The notes: a model not told the origin generated them from the sequence alone. A stretch of 64,000 bases of DNA from Flammeovirga aprica JL-4 (GCF_012844305.1 NZ_JABANE010000045.1:1-64000); one strand, 5' to 3'. Positions 27,764 to 36,824 are shown, numbered from the stretch's first letter. Translations and numbers: made by a program.

Positions 27764-28936
27764 TTAAGCTCCTTCCACAGATCCATCTACCTTTTTAGGA
27801 AGAAGAGCACTTACGGTGCTTTCTATTGATGGGCATTCATGCGTAAATGATTTTGCAAGAGGCTTACTTTCTGTTGTAAAAATCTTTATCGGTTGGGTTT
27901 TCCCTCTGAACTGATGAGTACCTACTTCCTTAAAGGATTTGTCCAATAAATTGACAACATCTTCAGATACCAACACTTGATAACCTAATTCCTTACATTT
28001 TTCTTGTAATCTTGAAGTAGCATTTACGGTATCTCCATGATAGGCCACTTCCCTTTTGATCACACCCACTTGAGAGGTTGCTACAATCCCTGCATGAATT
28101 CCTGCCTTAAACTCTGGCAATACACCATATTTTTCCATAAAATATTCTTTACGGCTTTTGATAGTAGCATCAATATCATAAAACAACTGTATGCATCGGT
28201 TGTCTTTTATACCTTTTTCTAGTGGCCAAGTCAGCACTATTTCGTCTCCTACATATTGATAAACCGAAGCTTTTGAATAGCTGATGGGGTCAGTCATTGT
28301 ACGGTAACAATCCTGAATCAGTCGGCTGTATTTCATATGCCCCAAACATTCTGCAATAGAAGTGGAATCATATAAGTCTAAAAACATAAAAACTCTATGT
28401 TCTTCCTTGGGCGTGTAATATTGTCCTCTTAAGGCCGTTTGAAATAACTCGGGTCCAAGAATGTCCTTCAATTGGAAAAGTGAATTGATTAAAGCACCCG
28501 CCATCATAACGTAGATTGCATAAATAATAAAGCTTTGTTGTGACAGCTCATTAAAATAAGGGAGTCCTTCGGGGTAAACATTTCTTCCCATATACTCTCC
28601 AATATTTAATAGCATAGTAGTTTCTACGGAGACAATGACAAGAATTAATATGCCTCTTTGGAAAGAACTGAGTTTTGATCGTTTATCAAGGAAAAAGTAA
28701 AAGTTCCATGAAAACCACCCTAAAAACAATGCTAATACGCCATTGGCAAGGAGTGCAAACTGTATTTCACTATGAATAACAAAGAACTCCTCATTGTCAA
28801 TAAAACGGTTGTAAAATTGTAAAGCATCATATCTTATCAAAAGATATAAAGCGTTAATAACATACCAAAAAGCACTTGAGATGAGATAGCCTTTGATATA
28901 TTTTTCAAATTGGTAGCGATTTTTTAAATATTGCAT
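27764..28936 (-). CDS. membrane-bound class III nucleotidyl cyclase
   Basis: A 390-residue protein with four to five hydrophobic segments in the first 155 residues, then a class III cyclase catalytic domain (about 178-350). Metal-binding Asp residues: D187 in F-L-D-L-Y-D-S-T and D231 in Y-V-G-D-E. The transition-state N305 and R309 are in V-N-A-T-S-R-L. The residue that is Lys in adenylyl and Glu in guanylyl cyclases aligns with Q227, and the partner position (Asp in AC, Cys in GC) aligns near A298, so the nucleotide made cannot be assigned. It is the last gene of a four-gene operon, 11 bp after the HD-PycTM gene, as in cyclase-effector pairs of Pycsar systems. Known Pycsar cyclases are soluble; this one is membrane-embedded. 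Confidence 0.85.
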   Translation of the reverse strand: MQYLKNRYQFEKYIKGYLISSAFWYVINALYLLIRYDALQFYNRFIDNEEFFVIHSEIQFALLANGVLALFLGWFSWNFYFFLDKRSKLSSFQRGILILVIVSVETTMLLNIGEYMGRNVYPEGLPYFNELSQQSFIIYAIYVMMAGALINSLFQLKDILGPELFQTALRGQYYTPKEEHRVFMFLDLYDSTSIAECLGHMKYSRLIQDCYRTMTDPISYSKASVYQYVGDEIVLTWPLEKGIKDNRCIQLFYDIDATIKSRKEYFMEKYGVLPEFKAGIHAGIVATSQVGVIKREVAYHGDTVNATSRLQEKCKELGYQVLVSEDVVNLLDKSFKEVGTHQFRGKTQPIKIFTTESKPLAKSFTHECPSIESTVSALLPKKVDGSVEGA

Positions 28937-28947
28937 GGGTTAGTTGG

Positions 28948-30171
28948 TTAGTACACGGAGAAAGTAATGATGAATGAGATCACTGATATTGTAATACCAA
29001 TCATAAAGAAATTAAATGCATTTCTTACTTTCTTATATTTCAAGTCCAATACCTTTCCTAAATAATAAGCATCTTTACTGAGCTTATCGTATACTTCTTC
29101 CGGGTATTGAGTGGTTTCTCTTAATAGTTGTTGGTATTCCTTTAATTCCAAATCTACAAAATCTCCAAAGAAAAGTAAATTAAGGTCCTTCTTATCTTTC
29201 TTAATATGCTTCTTTACATTAGGTCTAGTAGCTAAAACAGCTAAAATAGCTGATACTAAACCAGTTATGGCTAAAATTAAGCTTGGCCATAATAACTCTG
29301 GAAGCTCTTCAATCTTTCGAAATAAATAACCTATAGCAAAAGAAGTGATGATGGAGTTAATGGAAAGCAATGTACTTGCCTTTCGGTCTGCAATAGAACT
29401 TAGCCCAAGCTGATTTTTGGCAAGAGTTGAGTACATTTCTTCAATATCCCTTCTTGGTTTTACCAGTTTAGGAACACCATTTAGTATCTCTACTTCACCC
29501 GGAGGATCTTTTTTCTCTTTTTTCTTCTTCTTCTTTTTTTCCTTTTGCTGTTTGGGCTCTACTTCTTCTATGATGGTTTCTGCTTCTTTCAAGATGGATT
29601 GGAGGTATTCTCTTTTACGTGGTCCATAATGTGTTCTTGCATAGTTTGTAAAGTACCTATGGTCAGTCATAAATCTAGCGTTCATCATTAACCACTGTGA
29701 TTTGGAGATGTTGCCCGATTCTACAATTTCAGATTTTTCTTTACGGAGTGCTTCAGAAAATGTATTGAAATCTTCAGTACCCAAATGTGCCAAGTCTGCA
29801 TCACAGATAATCTGTTCCATCAGGTTTCTTGGAGTTTGAGGCAGCTGAGTGGCCATAATGCATTCCTGAATTGTTTGTATATCTTCATCTGTAAGCTTCC
29901 CGTCTAAGAATTGCTTACTGATTTTAGAACTGTTTTCTTCATGATTACTACAACTTGCCTGAGTATAACCTGTATCGTGAAACCAGGCGGCAATTTCTAG
30001 AAGTTGTATATTTCTCTCATCCAAACCTTCGTTCTCACCAATTTCACGAACGGCTTGTACCACACGTTCAGTATGTTTTACGTTGTGATAAGGCAGATCC
30101 TTTATATTTTCCTTCGCAAATTCACATGCTGAAGTAATCAAGTTGTCAAAATTTATATCTGTCTTTTCCAT
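28948..30171 (-). CDS. HD-domain protein fused to a PycTM-type (Pycsar effector-like) membrane module
   Basis: A 407-residue protein. The N-terminus (about 1-195) is an HD domain: H33, H65-D66 in A-W-F-H-D-T-G-Y, a further H77 and D in I-C-D-A-D-L-A-H near 122-128, the metal-dependent phosphohydrolase signature. A linker at about 200-235 contains a stretch of 12 residues almost entirely Lys. The C-terminus (about 238-407) matches the PycTM / DUF5706 pattern: L-A-K-N-Q-L, I-A-D-R-K-A-S-T-L-L-S-I-N, two hydrophobic segments, a K-K-x-L-N-L-L-F-F-G-D-F motif and a final hydrophobic segment. PycTM proteins in Pycsar respond to cyclic UMP / CMP and damage the membrane. It directly precedes the cyclase gene. 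HD as a cyclic-nucleotide phosphodiesterase or nuclease is an inference. Confidence 0.8.
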   Translation of the reverse strand: MEKTDINFDNLITSACEFAKENIKDLPYHNVKHTERVVQAVREIGENEGLDERNIQLLEIAAWFHDTGYTQASCSNHEENSSKISKQFLDGKLTDEDIQTIQECIMATQLPQTPRNLMEQIICDADLAHLGTEDFNTFSEALRKEKSEIVESGNISKSQWLMMNARFMTDHRYFTNYARTHYGPRKREYLQSILKEAETIIEEVEPKQQKEKKKKKKKEKKDPPGEVEILNGVPKLVKPRRDIEEMYSTLAKNQLGLSSIADRKASTLLSINSIITSFAIGYLFRKIEELPELLWPSLILAITGLVSAILAVLATRPNVKKHIKKDKKDLNLLFFGDFVDLELKEYQQLLRETTQYPEEVYDKLSKDAYYLGKVLDLKYKKVRNAFNFFMIGITISVISFIITFSVY

Positions 30172-30175
30172 TGAA

Positions 30176-33100
30176 TTAAAAACTAAAGCCTACATTAAAA
30201 TAAACATTCAAACGTTCATCGGAAGCACCTACGATTGAAGAAAGTGCGATTTTATCAACAGGAGCAATGTAAATTCCTCCTCCATAGGACTCATGCCATT
30301 TGTCAGAAGATTCTCCTTCTAACCATACTCTACCAAAATCATAGAAACCGATGACTCCAAAAGTGAAAGGTATAATACTATTTTTGAATTTAAAAATATC
30401 CAAATGTGCATCGAGACTGTTATAAAGGCTTGCATCTCCATAAAAACGGTCCCTTCTAAAGCCTCTCATATTTTTATTCCCGCCAATCTTATTAGCCATT
30501 AAATAATGATAATCTCCAAAATTGGTAGCTCCACCAACGTGGTAAGCTAATGTTAAATCAGTGGGTAACTTAAAGGTATAATGGTAGGTGAACTGACCAT
30601 CAATATTGATATAATTGAGTTTATCATTCTCAAAGTTCCTTAGTGCTCTTCCACCAATCTGTAAGTGAACTCCTTTTTTGGGTAACAAACTGTTATTTCT
30701 TTTATCAATTTCAAAACCGATTTCAGGCCCAAAATAATTCTGAGGGTCCAAAGCTCCTTCAAAAGTGAGGTAATCACCTGATTCAGCAAAATAACGGTCT
30801 GCTAGGTATTTATTGTTACTAACGTCTGTATGTATAAACGTACCCCCAAGTTTTATGTTTACGCTTTTGTTGAATTCAACAAGGAAGTGTGTATTGATAT
30901 CATGGTAAGTATATAAGAAACGGTAGAAATCTACACCTCTTTCTTTATCGAAAACAGATTCGTTGCCCATACCATAATAGTTGGAGTTTTTGGGTGAACG
31001 AAGTACAGCATCAATAACCAAATCAGAGTTGCCTAATACATCTGTAAATTGCCCTTTATATTTCAGTTTAAAAGCGCCGACATTAGCTGTGGCAATTGCT
31101 CCGTATAATGTGTGTTTTGAAGCAAAAGGTACTTTTCTGAAGCTGTGATTGGTAAATACAAAACCCCCACCTAACAAAATTCCATCATCAGGAATGTAAC
31201 CTCCATACAGAATAGGCAGGATAGAATTAAATTTAAATTCAGCTCTGTTATAATCATTAATATCAGCTTTCTTCGAGAGTTTCTTCTTTACAGCACCTCC
31301 TTTATGAACAATATTAGTACTATCTTTTGTATCATAAATTAATATATTTTTTGAAGAGTGTCTATCTGTAGTATCTTCAATTGTATCTTCACCATCACCA
31401 CCAATGACCCTTACTTTTATTTTACTTTTATGATTACCTTTAAAAATAAATGTGTCTTTTCCTCCAAAACCATAAATTCTTATTTCTTTGGTTTGTTTTG
31501 GGTCAAATACTCTATGGTACAAGGTCTGTTGGATATTTCCTTTTTTAGATATTTTCTTTAAGGTTACTTCTGTAAAACCATTTTCTAAACGTTCTACGGT
31601 TACTTGTTCCATTTTATCAGAACCTAAAACAGAAACGTGTTTAGCAAGGTGTGCATAATACTCTTTAGCAATATCAGGGAGTTGTGTTCTACGAGCTTTC
31701 AGCACTTCAAAAATTTCATCATGATGGAAATCTCTTATTTCTTCAGGCAGGTGTTGAAGTGCCTCAAGGATTACTTCATCTGTGATGTGTTTCTGAATAT
31801 ATTCTGCTTGAGCAATCCAGTCTTCTAAATCAGCTTGAGCTAGAAAATAACGATCAAAATACCTTGCATTGAAGTTAAACCCTGGAGCCCAGTTCATTTC
31901 ATCGTCAAAACCTTCAAATTTGGGTAAAATGTATTTGCTTGAAGCGATATTTGGAATGATGCCTTCATTAAGGAAAAATACCTGATCACGGTCTCTTGGA
32001 ATTGGGCGAAACATGCGTCTTCCTTTTTTCTGTTTGAAAGCGGCCCATCTCCACTGATCATCATGCCTGTCCCAGTCACCGATCAGCATATCAAACAAAC
32101 GTGATTTAAGCGTGAATTCATAATCAGTATAATTGTCATTATCTTCTCTCAGCTTTTTCACCGTTTTGATGGTGCTGTAAATCTTTTTTGCATTCCCAAA
32201 ACTCTCAACATCTCCAGTATTTTTTGATGGTCTTTCTTCAAGCATATAAACCTTATTGGCGGCTATTTCCTGATAGATGCCAAATTGAGGATCATCACCC
32301 ACATAAACCACTTGAGGGTTGGCGTGATAGATCCCGATAGCATCTGCCATGATCGGCACAGTCAGGGGAGAGTAAGGATGTGCGGCTGAGATCTGATCCT
32401 GTACCACTGCTGTTGCAATGGTCTGTTTCAGTTCCTCAGGAATTGCTTTTATTGGGTTTTTATCAATGGAGCGTAATGTATATTGATTTTTTAAAGAGTC
32501 TTGCAAACGGAAAGAAAGCGTAGCCATACCACCGCCTCTTTGCACGATCTTTACGCCACCTTTGAATTTAGACAAATCAAAGACAGGCATTTTGATAGGC
32601 GTCTCCCATTCCTTTCTGTAATTCTCACCCATCCATTTCTGCTGAGAGGTACTTGTAGCATATTGTGTGCTGGTAGGAACAATAACACTGTCAGCAAACT
32701 CAACTTGTTTTACTTGAGCAACAGTTTCAACTTCCTTCGGTAAGAAAGAGGAGCTGAACAATGTTGTTTTTTCATCAAAATACTCAATGTTAGTAGAGCC
32801 GTCTTTTGTGAAAGTCACTTTACTGAATCCTTTTGTACTTTGAGCGAATTTAGAGTACTTTCCTTGCTTAACATGAGAGGTTTTTGATCCAGATCCCGAA
32901 ACAATATAATGTACATTGTCTTTTAAATTATATTGTAATGTATGTTCATGTCCACTGGCATAAATAATGTTTGGATGATTCTTGAAGATATTCTCAAAAG
33001 AAGAAGTCATTTTTCTATTGACTTTATTGCCCGTATCCTGACGGTTGACACCTGATTTCCTTGCAATAGGATAAATAGAACCTATAACAGGCAATGGGAG

Positions 33101-33805
33101 GTAGGCCCAAGAGGCAAATGAAGTCAGTGGGAATAAATGATCTTTTGCAGTGAAAACACCTCCATGTTCGCCGTAGGTAATCACAGGATGATGTCCCGCA
33201 ATGATCAGTTTCTTATCTTTATTTCTTGATACAATATCCTGCAATGCGATCAACGCCTCATCAACACTTCTATACTCACAGCCGTTATATTCGGCCGTTT
33301 CTATATAATCAAAAATCAGCCATTGTGTATCGATCAGAAGCAGTGTCACCTCATCATTCAATGGAATTTCAACTGGGTCAGGACAACCGTCAAAAGGAGC
33401 CAAAGTAGAGTCGCCTAGGATGGAATTGACAAATTTCTCTTCATTTCTCAATCGTTTCAGTCCATTCTTCTTCCCTCTGTTATAATCATGGTTTCCCGGC
33501 ACCATAAATACATCTCCCTTAAAAGATTTCAAGGGTTCCAATTGCGCTTTTAAAATCTCTTCTCCTTGCGTGCGTTTTTTCTCCCCAACATTTTCCAATC
33601 CATGAGGGTAAACGTTATCACCTAAAAAAATGACAGTACTGTTTTCTTGATCTGAACGATGAATCTGTTCAAAGAAAGATTGAAGCACTTTATCACTTTT
33701 AGTAGCCAATCCGGCATCACCAATTAAAAAGACCGTGTGATCTTGAGCATATCCTTTGATGAAGAATAAAAAGTAAAAGCTGAATAAGTAGAGAAATTTC
33801 TTCAT
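30176..33805 (-). CDS. metallophosphatase / kinase-like / beta-barrel (Omp85-type) fusion protein
   Basis: A 1209-residue envelope protein. Signal peptide at 1-21 (ends G-Y-A-Q). About 22-330 is a calcineurin-type metallophosphoesterase: F-L-I-G-D-A-G, F-L-G-D-N-V-Y, P-G-N-H-D-Y-N, A-G-H-H-P and S-G-H-E-H. The middle (about 410-700) has kinase-like marks: a G-G-G-M-A-T loop followed by L-R-S-I-D-K, then L-I-G-D-W-D-R-H-D-D-Q near 576 and I-P-R-D-R-D-Q-V-F near 604, similar to the DRH and final D motifs of CotH / Fam20C-like kinases. The C-terminus (about 850-1209) is an outer-membrane barrel with N-M-R-G-F-R-R-D-R-F (Omp85 surface-antigen motif) and a terminal aromatic residue. A 4-bp gap separates it from the HD-PycTM gene. 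Confidence 0.75.
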   Translation of the reverse strand: MKKFLYLFSFYFLFFIKGYAQDHTVFLIGDAGLATKSDKVLQSFFEQIHRSDQENSTVIFLGDNVYPHGLENVGEKKRTQGEEILKAQLEPLKSFKGDVFMVPGNHDYNRGKKNGLKRLRNEEKFVNSILGDSTLAPFDGCPDPVEIPLNDEVTLLLIDTQWLIFDYIETAEYNGCEYRSVDEALIALQDIVSRNKDKKLIIAGHHPVITYGEHGGVFTAKDHLFPLTSFASWAYLPLPVIGSIYPIARKSGVNRQDTGNKVNRKMTSSFENIFKNHPNIIYASGHEHTLQYNLKDNVHYIVSGSGSKTSHVKQGKYSKFAQSTKGFSKVTFTKDGSTNIEYFDEKTTLFSSSFLPKEVETVAQVKQVEFADSVIVPTSTQYATSTSQQKWMGENYRKEWETPIKMPVFDLSKFKGGVKIVQRGGGMATLSFRLQDSLKNQYTLRSIDKNPIKAIPEELKQTIATAVVQDQISAAHPYSPLTVPIMADAIGIYHANPQVVYVGDDPQFGIYQEIAANKVYMLEERPSKNTGDVESFGNAKKIYSTIKTVKKLREDNDNYTDYEFTLKSRLFDMLIGDWDRHDDQWRWAAFKQKKGRRMFRPIPRDRDQVFFLNEGIIPNIASSKYILPKFEGFDDEMNWAPGFNFNARYFDRYFLAQADLEDWIAQAEYIQKHITDEVILEALQHLPEEIRDFHHDEIFEVLKARRTQLPDIAKEYYAHLAKHVSVLGSDKMEQVTVERLENGFTEVTLKKISKKGNIQQTLYHRVFDPKQTKEIRIYGFGGKDTFIFKGNHKSKIKVRVIGGDGEDTIEDTTDRHSSKNILIYDTKDSTNIVHKGGAVKKKLSKKADINDYNRAEFKFNSILPILYGGYIPDDGILLGGGFVFTNHSFRKVPFASKHTLYGAIATANVGAFKLKYKGQFTDVLGNSDLVIDAVLRSPKNSNYYGMGNESVFDKERGVDFYRFLYTYHDINTHFLVEFNKSVNIKLGGTFIHTDVSNNKYLADRYFAESGDYLTFEGALDPQNYFGPEIGFEIDKRNNSLLPKKGVHLQIGGRALRNFENDKLNYINIDGQFTYHYTFKLPTDLTLAYHVGGATNFGDYHYLMANKIGGNKNMRGFRRDRFYGDASLYNSLDAHLDIFKFKNSIIPFTFGVIGFYDFGRVWLEGESSDKWHESYGGGIYIAPVDKIALSSIVGASDERLNVYFNVGFSF

Positions 33806-33806
33806 G

Positions 33807-34628
33807 TTAAAATTCGAGTAGATTGGCTTTTAGGTTGTCACCCATTTCGTTAGAGATAAACAATCTTCCATCAGGCGAAATACAAATCCCTTCAGGTTGT
33901 TCAAAAATACTTCTTTTTATTTTGACGACTTCAATATTTCCCGACGAACTGCTATTAACTCCGCCTGAATTAGCATTAATCTCGTCTGAAGCAGTATCGA
34001 TAAAAAAGATTTCTTTTGACCGATGTGATAAGACGATCACTTGATTGTGCTTTTTATCATAGAAAACACCTGAAGGGCCAGTATTTTTCCCTTTCGGGAT
34101 TTTGTAAGCCAATTGAACATCTGAGAGATCTTCGATACTTACTTTATAAATACCTTTGAAATCTGCTTTTTTCCCGTTCAGACCTCCTCTGCCTTTAAGG
34201 GCAACAAGAAGATGCTTATTACCAAAAGTACACAGTCCTTCCACATCATTTTCAACGGTGAAAGGCAATTGGTATTTATCTACATTATCATTTTCTTCAT
34301 TTATAATGTAGAGCTTTCCTTTACTGTTGATCACATAAAAGAAGGGTTTGGCGTATGCAATGCCTTCGTAATCTCCTTTTTTTCCAAAGCTTATTGTTTT
34401 TACAATTTCTTCTTTCTTAATGTTATAGAGATATATTTTCCCTTTTTCATCATTGACTGTAGCAATAGTATTTTTGGAATGCCATGCCAAGCCGGATATT
34501 TCTTCTAATTGATATGGAAGAAACCATTTGTTTTTTGGGGTGTCAAATCTACCTTTCGTTTCTGTTTTATTTTGAGCACATGAAGTGAAAGAGGAGATGA
34601 TAATAAACAGTAGTAAGATGTATTTCAA
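33807..34628 (-). CDS. SdiA-regulated-domain lipoprotein (beta-propeller-like)
   Basis: First gene of the cyclase operon. No ATG lies upstream of the lipobox; the TTG at 34626-34628 gives a textbook lipoprotein signal M-K-Y-I-L-L-L-F..S-F-T-S-C, so I use it (the longer frame starts from another TTG at 34685). The mature part of about 255 residues repeats propeller-like strands with E-I-S-G-L-A-W, G-D-Y-E-G-I-A-Y, E-N-D-V-E-G-L-C, T-G-P-S-G-V and Q-P-E-G-I-C, as in the SdiA-regulated family (PF06977 type), which binds no known ligand. It ends 1 bp before the phosphatase-barrel gene. Confidence 0.75.
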   Translation of the reverse strand: MKYILLLFIIISSFTSCAQNKTETKGRFDTPKNKWFLPYQLEEISGLAWHSKNTIATVNDEKGKIYLYNIKKEEIVKTISFGKKGDYEGIAYAKPFFYVINSKGKLYIINEENDNVDKYQLPFTVENDVEGLCTFGNKHLLVALKGRGGLNGKKADFKGIYKVSIEDLSDVQLAYKIPKGKNTGPSGVFYDKKHNQVIVLSHRSKEIFFIDTASDEINANSGGVNSSSSGNIEVVKIKRSIFEQPEGICISPDGRLFISNEMGDNLKANLLEF

Positions 34629-34768
34629 GTTAAAGTATTTAGAGATTGAAATATGAATAAATTCTAAGCAAAAATTAGTGATCAACTAATTTTTGGCTAT
34701 AGTGTTCTATTGAAATATAAAAATAGAGAATCAGAAGAAGCATTAAAACTAAAATTGTATTTCTAGTC

Positions 34769-34776
34769 CAAAGTTA
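34769..34776 (-). promoter_or_regulatory. candidate -7 box of the cyclase operon
   Basis: Read on the minus strand it is TAACTTTG, an exact TAnnTTTG. The expected transcript start is near 34762, about 135 bases upstream of the TTG start. A TTTG on the minus strand exists 27 bases further upstream rather than the usual 19-21, so the -33 box is weak. Confidence 0.3.
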
Positions 34777-34978
34777 ATCAAAAAAATACGTATTTTGTTA
34801 AAACAAATAATAACATGGAGAGGTTTGTAAGTTGAATTGGAATATTTCAATTAAAAAATGAGTGTTTTTCCAATATAAATAATCATGTAATAGTACTTTA
34901 TTAAAAAAATTAATAGATTCAATATTCAAGAGTGCTTTATAGCATAGCTCTTTATTTTTTCAATCTCATCCATTGCAC

Positions 34979-35854
34979 ATGTTTAGAATAGTTTTTTTTC
35001 TATTTTGTTTCCTCACTTCTACACTTTCTTTAGCTCAGAAAGCAGACTCATTGAAGTGGTATAAATCGCATTCTAAGATTTATTATGCTCCTCCTATTAC
35101 AACAGGTAGTATAGCGGCTGCAGGTTTATTGGCGAATTATTTGGGGATTCGAATGCTGAATAATCGTCCATCATTAGATATTAATGAAATCAGAAAATTA
35201 GATATTAATAGTGTCAATTCATTTGACCGTCATGTTTTCGATCATGCTGTGGAAGACAGAGAGGATTCTCACAACTTTACAGATTGGGGGCTTTATGTTT
35301 CAGTTGTTTTGCCATTTACGTTGTTTTTTGATGATGAAATCAGAAAAGATTGGATAGAAGTCTCTCTGATGTATCTAGAGACACAGATGATTGCTGTGAA
35401 TATCTATAATTATTTAGGACCGGGTATTTTTAGAAGATACAGACCCATTGTTTACATGCATGGTCACCCTGATGTACCTGATGCAGAATTGACAGACAAT
35501 AATAACGAACGCTCTTTCTTCAGTGGTCATACTTCGAATACAGCATGTGGTACCTTTTTTACAGCAAAAGTTTTAACGGATTATCACCCAGAGTGGTCTA
35601 CAGGTGCTAAAATTGGAGTGTATGTTGCTGCGTTTATTCCACCTGCTTTAGTGGGATATTATAGAACGAGAGCTTATAAGCATTTTTATACAGACGTAAT
35701 TACAGGTTGTGCAGTAGGAGCACTGACAGGTGTTTTTGTGCCGCAGATTCATAAAAAATTAAGATCTAAAAGAGCTGCAGATGGTTCAGGTACAGCATTT
35801 ATGCCTATTATGCAGCCACAGATGATGGGATTGTATGTAAGAAAGACATTTTAA
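34979..35854 (+). CDS. PAP2-superfamily membrane phosphatase
   Basis: Starting at ATG 34979 (the upstream in-frame TTG at 34973 is unlikely) gives 291 residues with a signal peptide ending S-L-A-Q and several hydrophobic segments. The three PAP2 motifs are visible: R-R-Y-R-P near 155-159, S-F-F-S-G-H-T-S near 181-188 and R-T-R-A-Y-K-H-F-Y-T-D near 226-236, giving the catalytic His pair and Asp. Likely a phosphatase acting on lipid phosphates at the periplasmic face. Stand-alone gene. Confidence 0.85.
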   Translation: MFRIVFFLFCFLTSTLSLAQKADSLKWYKSHSKIYYAPPITTGSIAAAGLLANYLGIRMLNNRPSLDINEIRKLDINSVNSFDRHVFDHAVEDREDSHNFTDWGLYVSVVLPFTLFFDDEIRKDWIEVSLMYLETQMIAVNIYNYLGPGIFRRYRPIVYMHGHPDVPDAELTDNNNERSFFSGHTSNTACGTFFTAKVLTDYHPEWSTGAKIGVYVAAFIPPALVGYYRTRAYKHFYTDVITGCAVGALTGVFVPQIHKKLRSKRAADGSGTAFMPIMQPQMMGLYVRKTF

Positions 35855-35876
35855 GAGAATGTTTGAAAGTATTTTT

Positions 35877-35884
35877 TACCTTTG
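35877..35884 (+). promoter_or_regulatory. candidate -7 box of the SDR gene
   Basis: TACCTTTG fits TAnnTTTG. Transcription would start near 35891, 78 bp before the ATG at 35969. No -33 TTTG at the usual distance. Confidence 0.3.
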
Positions 35885-35968
35885 TTAATAGAAAACAAAC
35901 TAGACACTATCGAATATTAGAGTATATGAGCGATTACACCTGTATACTCTTCTCAAATTAACAGAATT

Positions 35969-36667
35969 ATGTATCAGAAAATTGCGTTAGTGACAGGATC
36001 TAACCGTGGGATTGGGTTTGCTGTCGCAAAAGGCCTCTTATTGAAAGGACATAAAGTAATTATTACTTCAAGACAAGAAAAAGATGGGAGGAAAGCGGTA
36101 AAATATTTAAGTGTATTTGGAGATGTAGATTACCACACTTTGGATGTCTCTGATGAGCAAAGCATCCTGAAAATTAAAGATTACATTGAAAAGGAATATT
36201 CTCAACTGGATATTTTAGTCAATAATGCAGGCACGAATTATGACACTTGGCAAACGGCTTTGAATGCGGATTTGAAAGAAGTACATGGAACGCTTGAAAC
36301 CAATCTTTTCGGTCCTTGGAAATTAGCACAAACTTTCATTCCTATGATGAAAAAGAGTAAGTTTGGAAGGATTGTCAATGTATCTAGCGGTTCGGGTGCC
36401 ATGAATGAAATGAGTGCAGGAACGCCAGGTTACAGCATATCAAAGGCGGCATTGAATGTTTTGACCATTAAACTAGCGCATGAAGTTAATGGCAATGATA
36501 TTCTTGTAAACTCTGTCTGCCCAGGTTGGGTGAAAACAGATATGGGAGGGGCGAATGCTCCAAGAACGCCAGAAGAAGGAGCTGAAACCATTATTTGGGC
36601 TGCTGAGTTGGAAGATGCAAGCCTAAATGGTAAATTCTTCAGAGATAAGAAAGTAATTGAATGGTAG
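35969..36667 (+). CDS. short-chain dehydrogenase / reductase
   Basis: A 232-residue SDR oxidoreductase of the classical type: nucleotide motif T-G-S-N-R-G-I-G (9-16), N-N-A-G near 83-86, catalytic Ser in V-S-S-G-S-G and Y-S-I-S-K near 151-155 (catalytic Tyr and Lys). C-terminal P-G-W-V-K-T-D-M-G matches carbonyl-reductase-like SDRs. Substrate unknown. Cytoplasmic. Single gene followed by a palindromic repeat. Confidence 0.9.
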   Translation: MYQKIALVTGSNRGIGFAVAKGLLLKGHKVIITSRQEKDGRKAVKYLSVFGDVDYHTLDVSDEQSILKIKDYIEKEYSQLDILVNNAGTNYDTWQTALNADLKEVHGTLETNLFGPWKLAQTFIPMMKKSKFGRIVNVSSGSGAMNEMSAGTPGYSISKAALNVLTIKLAHEVNGNDILVNSVCPGWVKTDMGGANAPRTPEEGAETIIWAAELEDASLNGKFFRDKKVIEW

Positions 36668-36682
36668 AGTAGTTGGGGTTAA

Positions 36683-36824
36683 GAGTTAAGAGGGAAGAGT
36701 TAAGAAAATGGTTCGTGTTGTGGCTATTAGGAACGTTGCAATAAAAACAGTTATTCAATCGTAATCTATATTCTACAGGACCACAACACGAACCACTTAA
36801 CTCTTAATTCTTCCCTCTTAACTC
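36683..36824. repeat. 142-bp inverted-repeat element with about 40-bp arms
   Basis: Arms 36683-36723 and 36781-36824 are inverted copies: each contains GAGTTAAGAGGGAAG, then AGTTAAG, then TGGTTCGTGTTGTGG, differing by a 6-bp and a 4-bp indel. The spacer is 57 bp. The right arm overlaps the stop codon of the minus-strand gene ending at 36823. Similar GTTAAGAGTTAA sequences occur at 17295-17326 and 56497-56628. It can fold into a long hairpin and may act as a bidirectional terminator. Confidence 0.7.

Noticed and set aside
29417..29629. Phe- and Ser-rich frame opposite the HD-PycTM gene
   Set aside because: Antisense reading of the lysine-rich linker.
27764..30171. Confirmed Pycsar defence system
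   Set aside because: The pair is only similar; soluble cyclase and defence-island context are missing, so I call it a Pycsar-like signalling pair.
34629..34685. Extended start of the SdiA-regulated-type lipoprotein from TTG 34685
   Set aside because: It puts 19 residues before a good lipoprotein signal; the TTG at 34628 fits better.
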